Origin: Apostichopus japonicus
Lineage: Eukaryota > Echinodermata > Holothuroidea > Aspidochirotida > Stichopodidae
DNA length: 64,000 nt
NCBI RefSeq assembly: GCF_037975245.1
Contig: NC_092573.1
Location: 23,775,265-23,839,264 of the forward strand
Direction of reading: 5' to 3'
In this document: in pieces, positions 48,469 through 60,623 of the stretch
Layout of the letters: every line of letters starts with the position of its first letter
Position numbering within the stretch: position 1 is the first letter of the stretch
Notes under the pieces: generated by a model
Database searches by the model: none
What the model was told of the DNA's origin: nothing
What the model saw: the letters and a program-made list of their open reading frames with translations, nothing else
Made by a program: the position numbers and the translations under genes

Positions 48469-50383
48469 AGTTGACGGATACGAGGAGGATGGAGGGGACG
48501 AAATTGGATTGATGGGTGGAATAGAACACGACGGTATTAGTAAATTTGAGCAATCTTTGCCGGATATCTCTTTGGCTATAAAAGCCTTTGACTGTTGACA
48601 AGTCTTATAGTCAAGACGTATAGTTGTATAGCACATAACTGTGAAGACGGTTATAACTCTCATGTTCTTGAGCACTGAGAAATATGGCTGCATATACTTG
48701 ATACACTATTTAACTATCTATATACTGAATAGCTGCGTATCGAATGTGTGCGCAAACTACGCACAGGATTATAATGTATAATGACCTCAAATTCAAGTGT
48801 TTGCATATTTTATTTGAGTTCTACATTTTGTATGAAGATAGTGATGATAATGTGTCGTTTAAAGCGACTTAAGAAAGGTAACGTGGCAATTGAAGGTACT
48901 AGAGTTCTGTGCAAGGTCACAGACAGCTGGTATATATCGTTGTATACATTATGAACCGACAATCAACCCTTAACACAGTCTGCAGGAAGTATGAAATCAT
49001 AACATTCGATAAGATATTACTCATATTAACTTATATGATAAGAATCTATATAAAGGCCTACCGCTGACATCGTATACTACATGTTGCTTCCTTGTCTGAC
49101 GTTTTTTGTTTTCTTTTCTGGTTTCTGTCAAAAATAATGTCAGCAAAAAAAAAAGTGGATTTTTTTTCTTCTCAAGCCCAAAGTATTACATTGGGGGTTT
49201 GCATTGCGCTCTTGTTCGACAAGATGATATCATGGCATAGCTTTATATAGATATTCACATATCTCATGATACATACACCGGTACGTTCTAAACAATTTAA
49301 ATTTATTTCATAACCTAATTTAGAGCAGAGGTCAGTCAACCACTTAAAAATTACCCATTTTTATTCTATAACCAATTCTATATCTGGTACATAAGGTCGA
49401 GCCTACGTCGTCACCTTATTTGCGGCGGCAGTGATCGAACCTTGCCATATTATATACACAGGATAATGTATGGGACGCCAAATGCGCAACGTCAACCGTG
49501 CATGGCGAACTATATACATCATGGCAATGCACTTAGCATTTACGTTCTGTGAACCCAAATATCTACATATGATCATCAGATTCACAGACAGGTGTATATA
49601 TTTTCACCAAAGTACGGGATGGGGGATTCTTTATGGCGTTAAACTTTCAAAGGCAACTGACTTTCTAAGATTATTGAACACTCTGTATGATGTAATCAAA
49701 TAGGAAGATATATTTGGGGCTCAAATCTTTTCGAATCGGAAACCATATACACTGCACACAAATATAACTCCTTACTATTGCTGTCGTCTGCTGGACAATC
49801 TATCTTTAAAGAGAAGAACTACTTCACATACGTTCACCATCGATTAGCGGTACTTTTAATGAAGAACAAAGCTATCATCAATGTCACAAAGTGTACCGGT
49901 AAAGTCGGCACAGTTTGGTATATACTTGTGTGTGCTACACAGTCAGTTTGCCCGTGACCGCACTCTATATGATTATCCTTATAGTGATGTGATTGCACAA
50001 AAACTTAGTGTAGAGATGGCAACAGAGACTAGGGATAATGGTTGCCCGACCTGATTCCAACCCTTCCCTCCTCACATCCACTCAGTCCCATTCCCCCACC
50101 CCCATCCCCTCCCATGCGGACTACTTGGCTTACTTGCGCCCAAGTCACGTTTTAATCAGGAGAGGTATTCCTCAAAGCACTGCAACATATAGATGTTGAA
50201 GCTTAGCAAACTCTTCTTGTGTTCACAGTTCTGAATCGTGTATTACACTCAGAAATTACGAATTTGTGTTTTTAAACGGTGTGTGCATATAGTAAACGAC
50301 ACGTGTGACTACATACCAGCCCCGTATATCATTAGGTACAGAAATATGTGTTTAACATATCTTTAAACCTGTTTTGTTTTCAG

Positions 50384-50423
50384 AAACGAAAGAAGACCCC
50401 AACTCGTGAACCCCCTCCTGATG
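50384..50423 (+). CDS. Secreted mosaic protein, exon 2 (basic linker)
   Basis: 40 nt between ttttcag and gtaaga encode KRKKTPTREPPPD and end in phase 1. The KRKK cluster right after the signal peptide could be a proprotein-convertase site or a glycosaminoglycan-binding patch; this is inference. From here on every visible intron is phase 1. Confidence 0.65.
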
Positions 50424-50686
50424 GTAAGAGATCATCTCTCCCTCCCTCTGTCTTTGTAAGATTTATAAATAGCTTACATCTGTACATCATTGTAGCATAC
50501 GGTCATAGCTGAAAAAATGAAAACGTGAAATAAACGCATATCTATGCTTTTTACACTTAACACCAAAATTTGGCTCGAGTTTAGTAACAATGAGTAATAC
50601 TCCTTGCATAATAGAGACATATATCATTGACTGTGTTTGGTTTAAGATCACACTTTTCTCTCCCTCTCTTATTATCGTCTTATTAG

Positions 50687-50794
50687 ACGCATGTGACCTC
50701 AGATGTGGACAGGGAGCGAAGCTAAATACACAGTCTTGCCGATGCGTTTGTCAAAAGGGCTACAAGTATGACGAATATTATGAACGGTGTAATG
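50687..50794 (+). CDS. Secreted mosaic protein, exon 3 (Cys module 1)
   Basis: 108-nt phase 1-1 exon between tattag and gtgagt encodes a 36-residue module with six cysteines, C-x3-C-x10-C-x-C-x-C-x12-C, with CRCVCQKGYKYDE at its core. It resembles a compact EGF-like fold but does not match the standard EGF spacing. Two more exons of identical length (57936, 59757) encode related modules. Confidence 0.75.
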
Positions 50795-51810
50795 GTGAGT
50801 TTATCAATTTTTAATATTTATCAAAATGATAACAAATATTATATGAATAGTATATCATATCAAAATACAATGTTATCTGTAGTATTAAGTCCAAGCATGA
50901 CATCTGTGGAAAAAGTGGAATATTCACATGACCATGCAAGATGATCAAACTTGAGTTCCGTCTGCTCTTCTAAATACTAAATGACTGATCATTGAATCAT
51001 ATCTTGTCCAATACCAGAACTTTCGTTCTAGTCAGAGCTAGCCACGACCTTCTTCTGAATAGGGGGGGGGGGAGGACCTATCCAATAATTGGGGTTCCTT
51101 CTCGCTGTACAATAACTTCCATATATATGCAGTCCTCTTTTTGCTGTAAGTATATAGACCTAAATAGGGACACGTGATCCGATGCCATGGACCCTCTGAT
51201 AGCATCTTGCTCAATGCAATTATTCTCCAGCAAACGCATGTATACAAACACCATACCTTACAACATATAGGTCCTCCTCCAATCCATGATATGATTATTT
51301 AGTGCACATGATCCCCCCCCCCTACCTCCCCCTCTAATTCAGGAGTTTCTTTAGTGCATGAACCGGTCAACGGATATTATATATATACGCAAGATATCTG
51401 TATAGTGTCAGTACATTGCTATCGTCCAATTAATACATTATAATTAGTAATATTGTTTTACACTAACGTTACATAACTTATAGTTTCATTCACATGAGAG
51501 GAGGAGAGGATACCCATAATCTAACCTTATATTTTTTTGTAGATTTTTATGGTGATTGACGTGCTCCCAGTCAAGTCCAAAACAACTACCATATATTAAG
51601 GCATATTATTACCATATATTAAGGCATAACTTGTGTCATGTGCAACAGTGAGGAACATGTATACATAACTTGGCGGGTTGAAAGGGCTCTGTGCAATTTT
51701 ATCGAATTTTTGGCCTGTTCTGTTATTCTGATATATTTATTTTATTTGAAGTAGTCAAGATTCACTTTACCTCGAGCGTGCATGTGTTTGTTTTCTTTGC
51801 TCATGTACAG

Positions 51811-51951
51811 ATGTTGACGAATGCAGAGAAAATGAAGGTAAATGCCAGGGCACCTGTTACAACTCCGTTGGTTCCTTTGAATGTCGATGCGGTGTAGGTT
51901 ATATCCTGCACGCAGATGGCTGGCAATGTCTCCCTGAACCAAGGTTTGCGC
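51811..51951 (+). CDS. Secreted mosaic protein, exon 4 (calcium-binding EGF-like 1)
   Basis: Encodes DVDEC...C...C...C-x-C...C with six cysteines and the calcium-binding signature (DVDEC at the start, [10 protein letters not shown] in the middle), then a short PEPRFA linker. The exon begins after tgtacag and ends before gtaagt in phase 1. Known: such EGF domains bind Ca2+ and stiffen extracellular rods. Confidence 0.8.
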
Positions 51952-52236
51952 GTAAGTACTTAAATCCTTTTTTTTTCTTCAGAAAAAGGAATATAGCCCA
52001 ATAGACACGATGAAGTACCTATACCGTAAGATAAAGGCTGGGAACGAATGGTCGCGTGTCATTGTGATATATCGAGTGACGTGTTGTTGTTTCGCGTAAT
52101 GGCTCGAGTCACTAAAGTTCAAAGAGTGAATTGCCTCGAACTAGTTTGCAATTATGTTTTTCCCGTCACAAAGATATAATACATCTGACTCGACTCAATA
52201 ATGACTCGACCCGGGTCAGGAAAGTCACTACTATGG

Positions 52237-52602
52237 CAGGGGCGTCGGAGCCGGTATGGCAGGTCCGGCGAACGGCGGACCAATATTCACGGCGCAAAAA
52301 AAAAACAAAAAAAAACGTAGGACTAAGAAAAAAAATGGCAAAAAATAAAGAACCAAAATGAAACATACTTCAAAATGTGTTTCAGAAGATTAGTCGGGTG
52401 GCAGGGGTCTTGTTTTCAAGCTCGGGAAGTGCCATTTCCTGCAATATGGAAGACAATTTTTTTCAAAATTTTCTCCATTACGCCACGCGCCAATCATGGT
52501 GGCGCGTAGCGTAGTTTGACCTACCAAACGTCCCCGATAATTATGATAGATGGCCACACTCTGATCTGCCGTACCAATCCAAAATAGCTTCCGACGCCCC
52601 TG
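52237..52602. mobile_element. Short MITE-like element with CAGGGGCGTCGGA ends
   Basis: A 13-bp perfect inverted repeat, CAGGGGCGTCGGA at 52237 and TCCGACGCCCCTG ending at 52602, bounds 366 bp without a transposase. The flanks share tatgg on both sides (52232-52236 and 52603-52607). Ends beginning CAGGGG suggest hAT or a related group, but an 8-bp duplication is not evident. The interior contains 'acgccacgcgccaatcatgg'. Confidence 0.65.
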
Positions 52603-52780
52603 TATGGTAATGAATCGACTCGACCTTACGGCCTGATTGGACTCTGCATTTCATCATTTAATTATATACATTTTCAGCCCGTATTTCAATCTATAAATTT
52701 GGGAATTTGACGATTTTGAGCAAAACTGATATTAAGTAGATTTAAAGTGAGTCCGCTATCTTATATACAGTCGTACTATA

Positions 52781-53091
52781 TTGTACAGGTCTGTATATCG
52801 TTGTCACTTACTGATTTGTACTCTTACTACAGTACGGGACTTAGTCTACTGTCTAAATCTATAGTATATTGTCTTAGTCATTTGTCTTAGTCTATTGTAC
52901 AGGTCTCCATATCGTTGACCTTACTGATTCGTACTCCTACTATAGACAGTATGGGACTTAGTCTATTGTCTTAATCTATAGTATATTGTCTTAGTCAATT
53001 GTCTTAGTCTATTGTCTTAGTCTATTGTACAGGTCTCCATATCGTTGCCCTTACTGATTCGTACTCCTACTATATACAGTACGGGACTTTG
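52781..53091. repeat. Tandem repeat, ~2.5 copies of 114-130 bp
   Basis: Copies begin with ttgtacaggtct at 52781, 52895 and 53025 and share 'ttactgattcgtactcctac' and 'gggactt'. Each copy also contains internal short 'attgtcttagtct' iterations, which account for the length differences. Confidence 0.85.
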
Positions 53092-53652
53092 GTTGGCCTC
53101 GTTTCTTCTTGTTTTTCTTTTCTCTTTGTTTTCTATTGTTCCTTGTTGTAAGTTAGTATAGGATGACAGATACTATACTGCAAGGTTAGGCATTCATATA
53201 TACTCACGCTTACTGAGCCTCTTATAGTAGTAATCATATAGGAATTCTATAATCGTACACGTAGTACTCGTATATACTTACATCGGCGACTCTGCATCGT
53301 CTATAGCACACCGCGGCGTCTATAGTATTGTATAGTCTATAGTACATCGACATACTATACTATCTCATCTCATCTAATCGGTAGTAATATTCGCCACTAT
53401 TTTAATTCACCCTGAATTATTTGTCATGTCAGTAACCTATACCACCCAAAGAATCATTAACTATATATACAGACTATCAAGTTACCAATGAAGGTACAGA
53501 AACCAATGTAGATCAATGTTAATCCCCCTGTTTGCTTATTATTACGTAAATAGCACCGTCTCCCGCAAACCATGAATATGCAGAAGTACGGTATGGTATT
53601 AAACCGTTGTACCTCGATGAATCTCTGCAAAACATATACATGCAGTACTTAA

Positions 53653-54198
53653 AGGATTGGTTCAGGTGTCTGACATGTATTAAAAAGACAAACAGAACAG
53701 TGGAGAAACTACCATGATAGCATGCTCTGTTAAGGGGATATCACACTTTGAAGATTTCAAAATTTCTTTGCAAATGACTGGTGTATAAAGACTAACTGTG
53801 AGGGTGGGATGTCACACCCTCACTTCCTTAACATGTGTCAATATATTTCATTAAAAAATAATTACATTTTTTGTCACAAATCTAAAAAAATATAATCAAA
53901 CATGCTTCAGATGTTAAATCTCAAATACTTCCCTTGACACATATGAGATCTCCTGACGTATCTTTTGGTTGCAAGTCATAAAATCTTACAAAACATTTTA
54001 ATAAAATAACAAAGACTTTTCAGGACTGTGAGGATATGACGTCACAGCTAGTCTGATTTCAGCAGTTTCTACACAATCAGATAGAACTTGAATATCTCCT
54101 AAACGGAAAAAGATATTTGAGTAATATTTTCACTATTGGGTTTCTTTTATTGTCCTCTTTCATATAAGATAAACATTTGTGACACCTGAACTAGACCT
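53653..54198. mobile_element. Kolobok-like MITE with TTAA target duplication
   Basis: TTAA flanks the element on both sides (53649-53652 and 54199-54202). The inverted ends begin AGG and share the core GTTCAGGTGTC (left 53660-53670; its reverse complement at the right end), with imperfect matches around it. TTAA duplications occur in piggyBac and Kolobok; ends starting with purines (AG) fit Kolobok better. It is 546 bp with no coding capacity. Confidence 0.7.
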
Positions 54199-55090
54199 TT
54201 AATTAATAGCTCACGGACTGAACGCTTACATAGCAGATATCATGTGATTTAAATAAAGGTCAACTTGGGATAATGATCACGTGACAGTTCCTTCCTTGCG
54301 TGGATGGAGTTGTTAGCGTCGTCGACATGTATGATTCGGGTAAATTGCCAGCTATTTGCACCATTATTGGAAGGAAGAAATAACTTAATGCACGTCATTC
54401 ATACGGAACAACATCAGTCAGTCACGTGGTTGGGTGTGTGTGTGCGTGTATTAAACGTGCCATGTGATTCTAACGGGAACTAGTAGATTAGTTTACATAT
54501 GTTTCTTTACAACGAAGAAACAAAACTAAACGAAAGGAGAAAGACGAAAGAGGAAGGGAACATTCTTTTATTGGTATTGTAAGTGTGCCTCATGTTTATT
54601 CAGTGTGTGAGGTCATGCCCTCTGTTTGGTCGTTCCTGCATGTGGCATGGAAAGATCCAGGGACCTCACTTGCATTCTATGCCAGTGTGGGAATGACACG
54701 AATGCTTTAAATAGACCACATCGAAGCCCCGTTTGTGGGGTTTTACGTCACATTTAACATATTGATTTTAGGCCAATGTTTGACGCATGCGAAAACTGCC
54801 TTTAAATAACAACCAGCGGTGGATGATCGCTTCCTGTTCTTATAATTGATGGTACGATAATGAGATATGTGGTTCATTTATACTTCCATTGTGGTCTACA
54901 TATCCATTCATCCTTGTCATGCCCTGATAATAGGTTCATTCGTTATAAGCAGAAAGACCGCAGCTACCAGGCTTTTACATATATACCTGTCAACAGACGG
55001 TGGCAACTATTGGTACTACCTGAATGAATAGTTGTAACTCAATGGCTAGGAGCAGTAGGGCCCGGAGTACAGCGATATAAATGCCCCGTG

Positions 55091-55180
55091 CGGGTTGGGG
55101 CGGGTTGGGGCGGGTTGGGGCGGGTTGGGGCGGGTTGGGGCGGGTTGGGGCGGGTTGGGGCCGGTTGGGGTAGGTTGGGC
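55091..55180. repeat. G-rich decamer minisatellite (nine units of CGGGTTGGGG)
   Basis: Seven exact units of CGGGTTGGGG, then two variant units (ccggttgggg, taggttgggc). On the + strand every unit offers a GGG and a GGGG run with a 1- or 2-base loop, a strong G-quadruplex pattern, on the coding strand of the intron. The complementary frame is an artefactual Pro/Arg-rich repeat. Confidence 0.95.
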
Positions 55181-57935
55181 CTTGCATGGGTGAGCTAAAA
55201 AGTGATGTTTTGGACCTCCAGACGCCCGGATATTTCACTCTCGGGTTTCCCCTGATGATTTTGAAATAACAATTTGATGGGGTATATATAAGTGGAGAGA
55301 AGTTTAAGAGCAGTATTTAATACTCGTGAATATCTGATTTTTAAAACTTCCATAGTTTTGCCCTGGTGAGTACACCTAAGTGTACAGATCACAAGTTTAA
55401 TACCAATACCATAGCCGCTTCGCTGTCCTACGTCATTAGAACGACTTCGGCAAATGACACTTTTTGTGTTTTCCTGTCCGCTCCGTCCCCCAGGGACGGG
55501 GCCCCATACGGGCCTCACTTGCCTAAGTTTACGCCACTGGTTGTAAAGTGATGAACGTTAAAATGATGTGAGAGACGTGAGGCGAAACTATAGATGACAT
55601 GCAGTAGAGTCTGATGGCACCGAATTTGTGGCAATTCTCCAACTCCCCTGCCCCCCTCCCCGATACCCTCCTAATAATAAAAATAATTGAAACAGAAAGC
55701 TACTGATACAAAGGAACTATTGTAATAAACGATGTAGCCCCACATAGATCCCATCGTGCCCCTGTGTACATTTTAAAGGCTTGCTTCGCAGCTGATACTA
55801 ACAGGAAAAGTTGTAGCATGTCATTGAAGGCTGTTTTTTTTTCTTCTTCCTTCTTCATCAAATTATTAAAGCAAATCTTGGCTTAATGAAAGGTCATCAA
55901 TATTATACCTTCATATATCCTATATAGACAGTTTAAAAAAACGGTATCTGATAAGCAAACTTTAACCATAGAGCCATAAAAACTTTAACAAGCATTTTAT
56001 AGCCTATAACCGATCATTCTGATTGCGTGGGACTACTTGGAAAGAGGGGCGTCAATCATTGAGGGACAGGGGGTCACGCCCCCCCACTTCTGAAGGGTGG
56101 GAACATAATATTTGTCGTGTGTGCAAAGTTTAAGAATACTTCCGTTTTTGGTCTAAGTTTCAATATTATTAATCATGATAAAAGGCCCCCAAACAAACCT
56201 GGATGGTAAATTTCTTAATTTGAGTCCAATCACATGTCCCCCATTAGGGGCCCTAAGGCGGGCCCCTGGACCCTACCCGATAAGGACGTTGCGCCAACGC
56301 GGCCACAACCCTTCAGTTTTATCATTTTCAGTCATGTATGCCCCCACCCCACTTTTCAATTGGGATTAACGCTTGAAAGAGTCAAAAGTTTCCAGAGATG
56401 ACGTACTTATGAAGACCTCATAGCAATTTGAAGCGACAGCACTGACCTTGTAACATGTAACTTTGATTAATACTTTGAATAGCGCGAAATGTGAATCGGA
56501 AACTTTGACTCATAGCACTGATGGCCGTTACCTTCCTGAAAATAACCATAAATACCCTCACCTATAAATGTCAAGGATATTTCGTAGAAATGAATGTAGT
56601 CTGCGGAAATTAGTTTTTAGATCACACAATGTATTAGTGTATATAGGAAACCGTATCAAGATAGTTTATAACCGCCTATCCCCCCCCCCCCCCCTCTCTA
56701 TTCTGCGAACAATTAGGAACAATATAAAAACCCTCAAAATTATATATATATGCCTATTGCATGTTTTATCAAATGTTTCAGATGATCTGAAATGCCTAAA
56801 TTGGATAAAAACTTTGTGCTTCGGTATTACAATTAAGGTATATATATACAACAGGCCGCATTAATAGGGGTTCGAGAACACGGTCTCGCAAGCGCACTGG
56901 GGTATTATAAGCATACACCGTGCCCGACTCATTCAGTGATCTAAACTGTGGCGCTGACGTCCGAAACAAGAAGCGCATGTTGGGGCTTCGGACGACACTA
57001 TAGCGCATTTCGTGTCTACTGACCTGCAGAAGGTAATCGGCACGGTCGGCAACTCCACCTTGATGATCCTTCGAAGCCTGGGACCTAACAGCGGACCAGT
57101 TCCAAACCGTTGTGCCAGTAGGGCCTGGCACTGGTCCCCCCCCCCCCCTCACCCATGCCCGGCCCTGTCCTATAGACTAAATACTGTGTATCATGTGGGT
57201 ATTTACATGGCGTTACATTGGGAGGGACTGTGAGCGTGCTTGAAGCTCGTGCATTGGTGACCATTATTACAATATCTGTAGAATATCTAGTATATTTCGC
57301 TGCATGACAGATGATCGCTCTCTCCCTCTCTCTCGTACAAACGTTGTCTTCTACAAACACATCACATAATCACGTATGTAAAAGATACATGTGTTATAGA
57401 TTAGTATATATTAAGATTGACTCGAGTATCAAATCTCAAAGGAGAAACCACTCGGCATAACTGTTTCATGTTACATCATGTTTCTGTATGTTTAAATCTC
57501 GTTTAATGTGTCTTATGTTTCACATTCGTAATCGATCAAAATACCCCAAGCAGTCGTGAAGAAGCTTGAACTCTAATAGATGGGTTAGAATTTGACAAGT
57601 TGATAAAGAATAGGCCTTCATGCACGGGTTATTACAAATAGTCGATAAAAAAAACAAGAACTCTATAGTGTACCTTTGAGTATTGTTGCATATACGTGCC
57701 TATACTATAATGTGTGATGACTATTTTGTTCGGAACTTTCCCTTTTCACAAAATAAAGGTAGAACTAAGCTCCTTTTCACGTGACCAGATTAGTTTTGTT
57801 CGCAAAAACAACACAAATCATGCTTTACAAGAATTTGTGTTTCCTTTCGAATGGTTTATATATAGCTCTTACTTAATCTTCGTCTCTGTTTTCCTCTTTT
57901 TTCTTTTTTTCTCATTTTTCTTTTCCCTTTTATAG

Positions 57936-58043
57936 CTTGTCAAGCACTAGCCTGTTATGACGGCGCCTTCCTAAAGGTCAGAAAATGTGAATGTCGGTGT
58001 CCATCGGGACTTTGGTATGATTTCATAGCAGAAAAATGTCAAG
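57936..58043 (+). CDS. Secreted mosaic protein, exon 5 (Cys module 2)
   Basis: 108-nt phase 1-1 exon between tttatag and gtgagc. It encodes the second 36-residue six-cysteine module (core CECRCPSGLWYD) with the same spacing of the last four cysteines as module 1. The first residue, from the split codon, is Pro. Confidence 0.75.
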
Positions 58044-58212
58044 GTGAGCCTCAAGATATAACATTTGAAATGGTTTAATCATTTTAGCTTCATTTTGATG
58101 TGGTTTGGATTCATTTCCGATAATATTCGATACCAAATTCTATTACAACGCAGTTCGCAATTTTGAAACAACTCTTTGCATTATCAGTAGCGTTGGAAGT
58201 GGTCAAAAAATG

Positions 58213-58260
58213 GTGGAGGGAGGGAGGGGATGGGGGTGGGGGTGGGGATTGAGTGGGGGT
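58213..58260. repeat. G-rich tract with quadruplex potential
   Basis: Runs of 3-5 G separated by single A or T bases, about 170 bp after exon 5. Overlapping open frames on both strands are low-complexity artefacts. Confidence 0.7.
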
Positions 58261-59128
58261 TCACCGACCCTGTTTGAGTATATTCCCAAGAATACGTTTT
58301 GTTTTGTAGATGCTACGGCTGCCATCCTGTTTCTTATAGGATCTACGAATGTTCTATATTTTTTTAATGAAAAAGAAAGCACCCCTTTTTCGGAAAAGCC
58401 ACTGCTTTCTAATAAGAAAATCGTATTTTTAATCGTAAGTTTTGTTACATTCCAGTCCACTTTGTATAACATAAAATTACTTTTGATAGACAGAGAGACT
58501 AACAGGTAAAGTAAGAGAGCAATAAAAATAAAAAAGTACCAATAAAATAAGAAATAACACCCTGTATAACTTAAAATGTATTGTGAAGTTGAATGCATGG
58601 TTTAGCTTAAGAAAGCAATGCAAACATGGGAATAAATGCAAAGTAAATTCTAGTTATGATTATTGCTTTAAATTTTATATACATTAAATATCAAAGTGGT
58701 ATCAACCACTTAGCCTCGGTTGAACTTTGTAGTTAACTGTTCCTGAGTCGAATACAATGTCAGCTTCTCGGAATTCAGTAATTTAATAACATCACCACGG
58801 AAATCAGGATTTTTATGGTCTTTATACGACTTGAACTGTATGTTGGCAATACTCAGAATGAAACAGTTGAAAGGTAATATTTTGACATCGTTCGATCATA
58901 TATTATTTTTACCAAGAAACGATCAAAATATGTGAAATTTTCATGACAAAAACTGATAATACAATGAATTAACATTAATGATTAAAACAATGTGAAGTGA
59001 GGGGGCATAACGTCATCGTCAAATTTGTCTCAATGGAACTTTCCCAGAAATTAAAATAATGTTCTGTTTTTCCGTGTCTTTGTTGACACTTGATATTAGT
59101 ATCCTTCTTGACCTTTTGACCTCAATAG

Positions 59129-59278
59129 ATATTAACGAATGTAAACAGGAGGACAACGAATGCGAATATTGTATGAACTACTACGGCGGTTCCTCTTGTT
59201 ACTGTCCGAAAGGGTTTGAACTAAATAGTGATGGCGTAACCTGCGAGAGAACCGACTTCACAATCGGTGCGGAATTAG
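59129..59278 (+). CDS. Secreted mosaic protein, exon 6 (EGF-like 2)
   Basis: 150-nt phase 1-1 exon between caatag and gtacgt. It encodes DINEC at the start, six cysteines, CMNYYGGSSC in the middle and an 11-residue linker ending IGAEL. The aromatic residue normally two before the fourth Cys in calcium-binding EGFs is Ser, so calcium binding is less certain than in EGF 1. Confidence 0.78.
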
Positions 59279-59756
59279 GTACGTATATATAAAGCTCCTT
59301 TCTTGGGTACGTTTCGGTTACAGGGTAAAGGTATAGATCAAACGTCATCAAGTTTGTGCCGAAATATAGGCTACTAGGAAGAAAATGAAATAATGGTCAC
59401 ACATGTCCAGGGCTACAAGAAACATTTTGGAACAATTATCAAAATATTATTCCTCATAGAGACGTTCAATTCAAAGAGTGAACACCCTTTGATTATTATT
59501 TGAAGGAACAAGGAAACTTTTCGTCAAATTTTAGAAATTTTAGAAATTTTTAGTGTGCCAATTTTTGTGGCCATTACTGCGTACCTTTAGAAACCTCGTC
59601 ATGCAGATAAATATATATTAATTCTCAGGAAACAGGTTGGGTAAGGGGGGGGGGGTTCTTAATTCGTTCATTTCAATCGTCGGTATTTATATGGTCATCA
59701 AATTACTATCATCATGATTGTGTATGTATTTTTATTTTACAATTGTTTCATTTTAG

Positions 59757-59864
59757 CGTGTAATGGGATGCAATGTGGAGAGGGCGCTATGTTAGATCTG
59801 GTATACTGCGAGTGTATATGCCAAGATGGATTTTACTACGACGAAACTAACGAAGTATGTCAAG
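59757..59864 (+). CDS. Secreted mosaic protein, exon 7 (Cys module 3)
   Basis: 108-nt phase 1-1 exon between ttttag and gtaaaa. Third 36-residue module (core CECICQDGFYYDE). The region C-x-C-x-C-x2-G-x2-YD is conserved among the three modules. Confidence 0.76.
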
Positions 59865-60211
59865 GTAAAATTAAAACTTCATTTTCTTTCAAGCGTAAAG
59901 TCCTATTATACTTGAACTAGGTGACTACCAAGTCGACTTCAGAAATATTAAAATCCGCCACCACGACCACCCTTCCTACCCCTCCATGGTAGTCGAAAAT
60001 TCCACTTGGTTGAATGGATTTACTTTAGCCAAATTAAAATATAAAAAAATATAAAAATTGGCAGTTTTATTGAATTAGCATTCAGTGCCTTTACTTTTCT
60101 CCTACACTGTTTAGTCGAGATACAAGCGCAATGCCCGGAGCCATGGTTTTTGAGTTAGCTATGGTTTTTGAGTAAACATAAAATTAATTTATACAATCAA
60201 TCAAACAAAGA

Positions 60212-60323
<112 letters not shown>

Positions 60324-60404
60324 GTGCTCCATTCTGATAATATAAGTGACCACTCCGAAATATAGCAGTATGTCGTTGTTAAAAATATTTGCTTGTTTAT
60401 CTTT

Positions 60405-60456
60405 TATATATATATATATATATATCTATATATATATATATATATATATTTATATA
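60405..60456. repeat. (TA)n microsatellite close to a splice acceptor
   Basis: Interrupted TA tract that ends about 35 bp before the 3' splice site of exon 8. The usual polypyrimidine stretch is weak there (tgatggtatttgtctatgcag). Confidence 0.85.
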
Positions 60457-60491
60457 AGGGGTTTCATTTTTGATGGTATTTGTCTATGCAG

Positions 60492-60623
60492 ATGAGCATG
60501 AATGTATGTACGACCCATGTGAAGGAGATTGCATCGAAACTCCTGGTTCTTACAGATGTGTCTGTCCAAACAGAATAACAGCTGACAATGAAGGAAGGTG
60601 TGTGACACCTACCTATGATCGAG
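60492..60623 (+). CDS. Secreted mosaic protein, exon 8 (EGF-like 3)
   Basis: 132-nt phase 1-1 exon between atgcag and gtatag. It encodes DEHEC..., six cysteines, CIETPGSYRC in the middle and a short PTYDR linker. DEHEC departs from the D-x-[DN]-E-C calcium signature (His in place of Asp/Asn), so Ca2+ binding may be weaker. Confidence 0.78.

Larger units (their letters stand above)
40927..50383. other. Intron 1 (9.4 kb)
   Basis: Starts gtaaac, ends ttttcag. It holds a hAT-like element (44339-45519), (TA)n tracts at 43632-43702 and 47143-47172, a G-rich tract at 48421-48468 and several G/C homopolymers (43122, 43908, 46291). No further exon with a phase-0 start was recognised, but a very short one could be missed. 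Confidence 0.65.
51952..57935. other. Intron 4 (6.0 kb)
   Basis: Runs from gtaagt to tttatag. It contains a MITE-like element (52237-52602), a ~114-130 bp tandem repeat (52781-53091), a TTAA-flanked MITE (53653-54198) and a G-rich decamer minisatellite (55091-55180). No extra exon is seen, and the strict module/EGF alternation on both sides argues that none is missing. Confidence 0.7.

Noticed and set aside
49425-49450. Second B-box-like sequence (ggttcgatcac on the minus strand)
   Set aside because: No A box at the right distance and no recognisable SINE body.
54990-55238. Pro/Asn-rich minus-strand frame
   Set aside because: Translation of the G-rich decamer minisatellite.
56868-57152. Minus-strand frame of 118 codons (56796-57152)
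   Set aside because: No recognisable domain and composition like the surrounding repeat debris; not supported as an exon.
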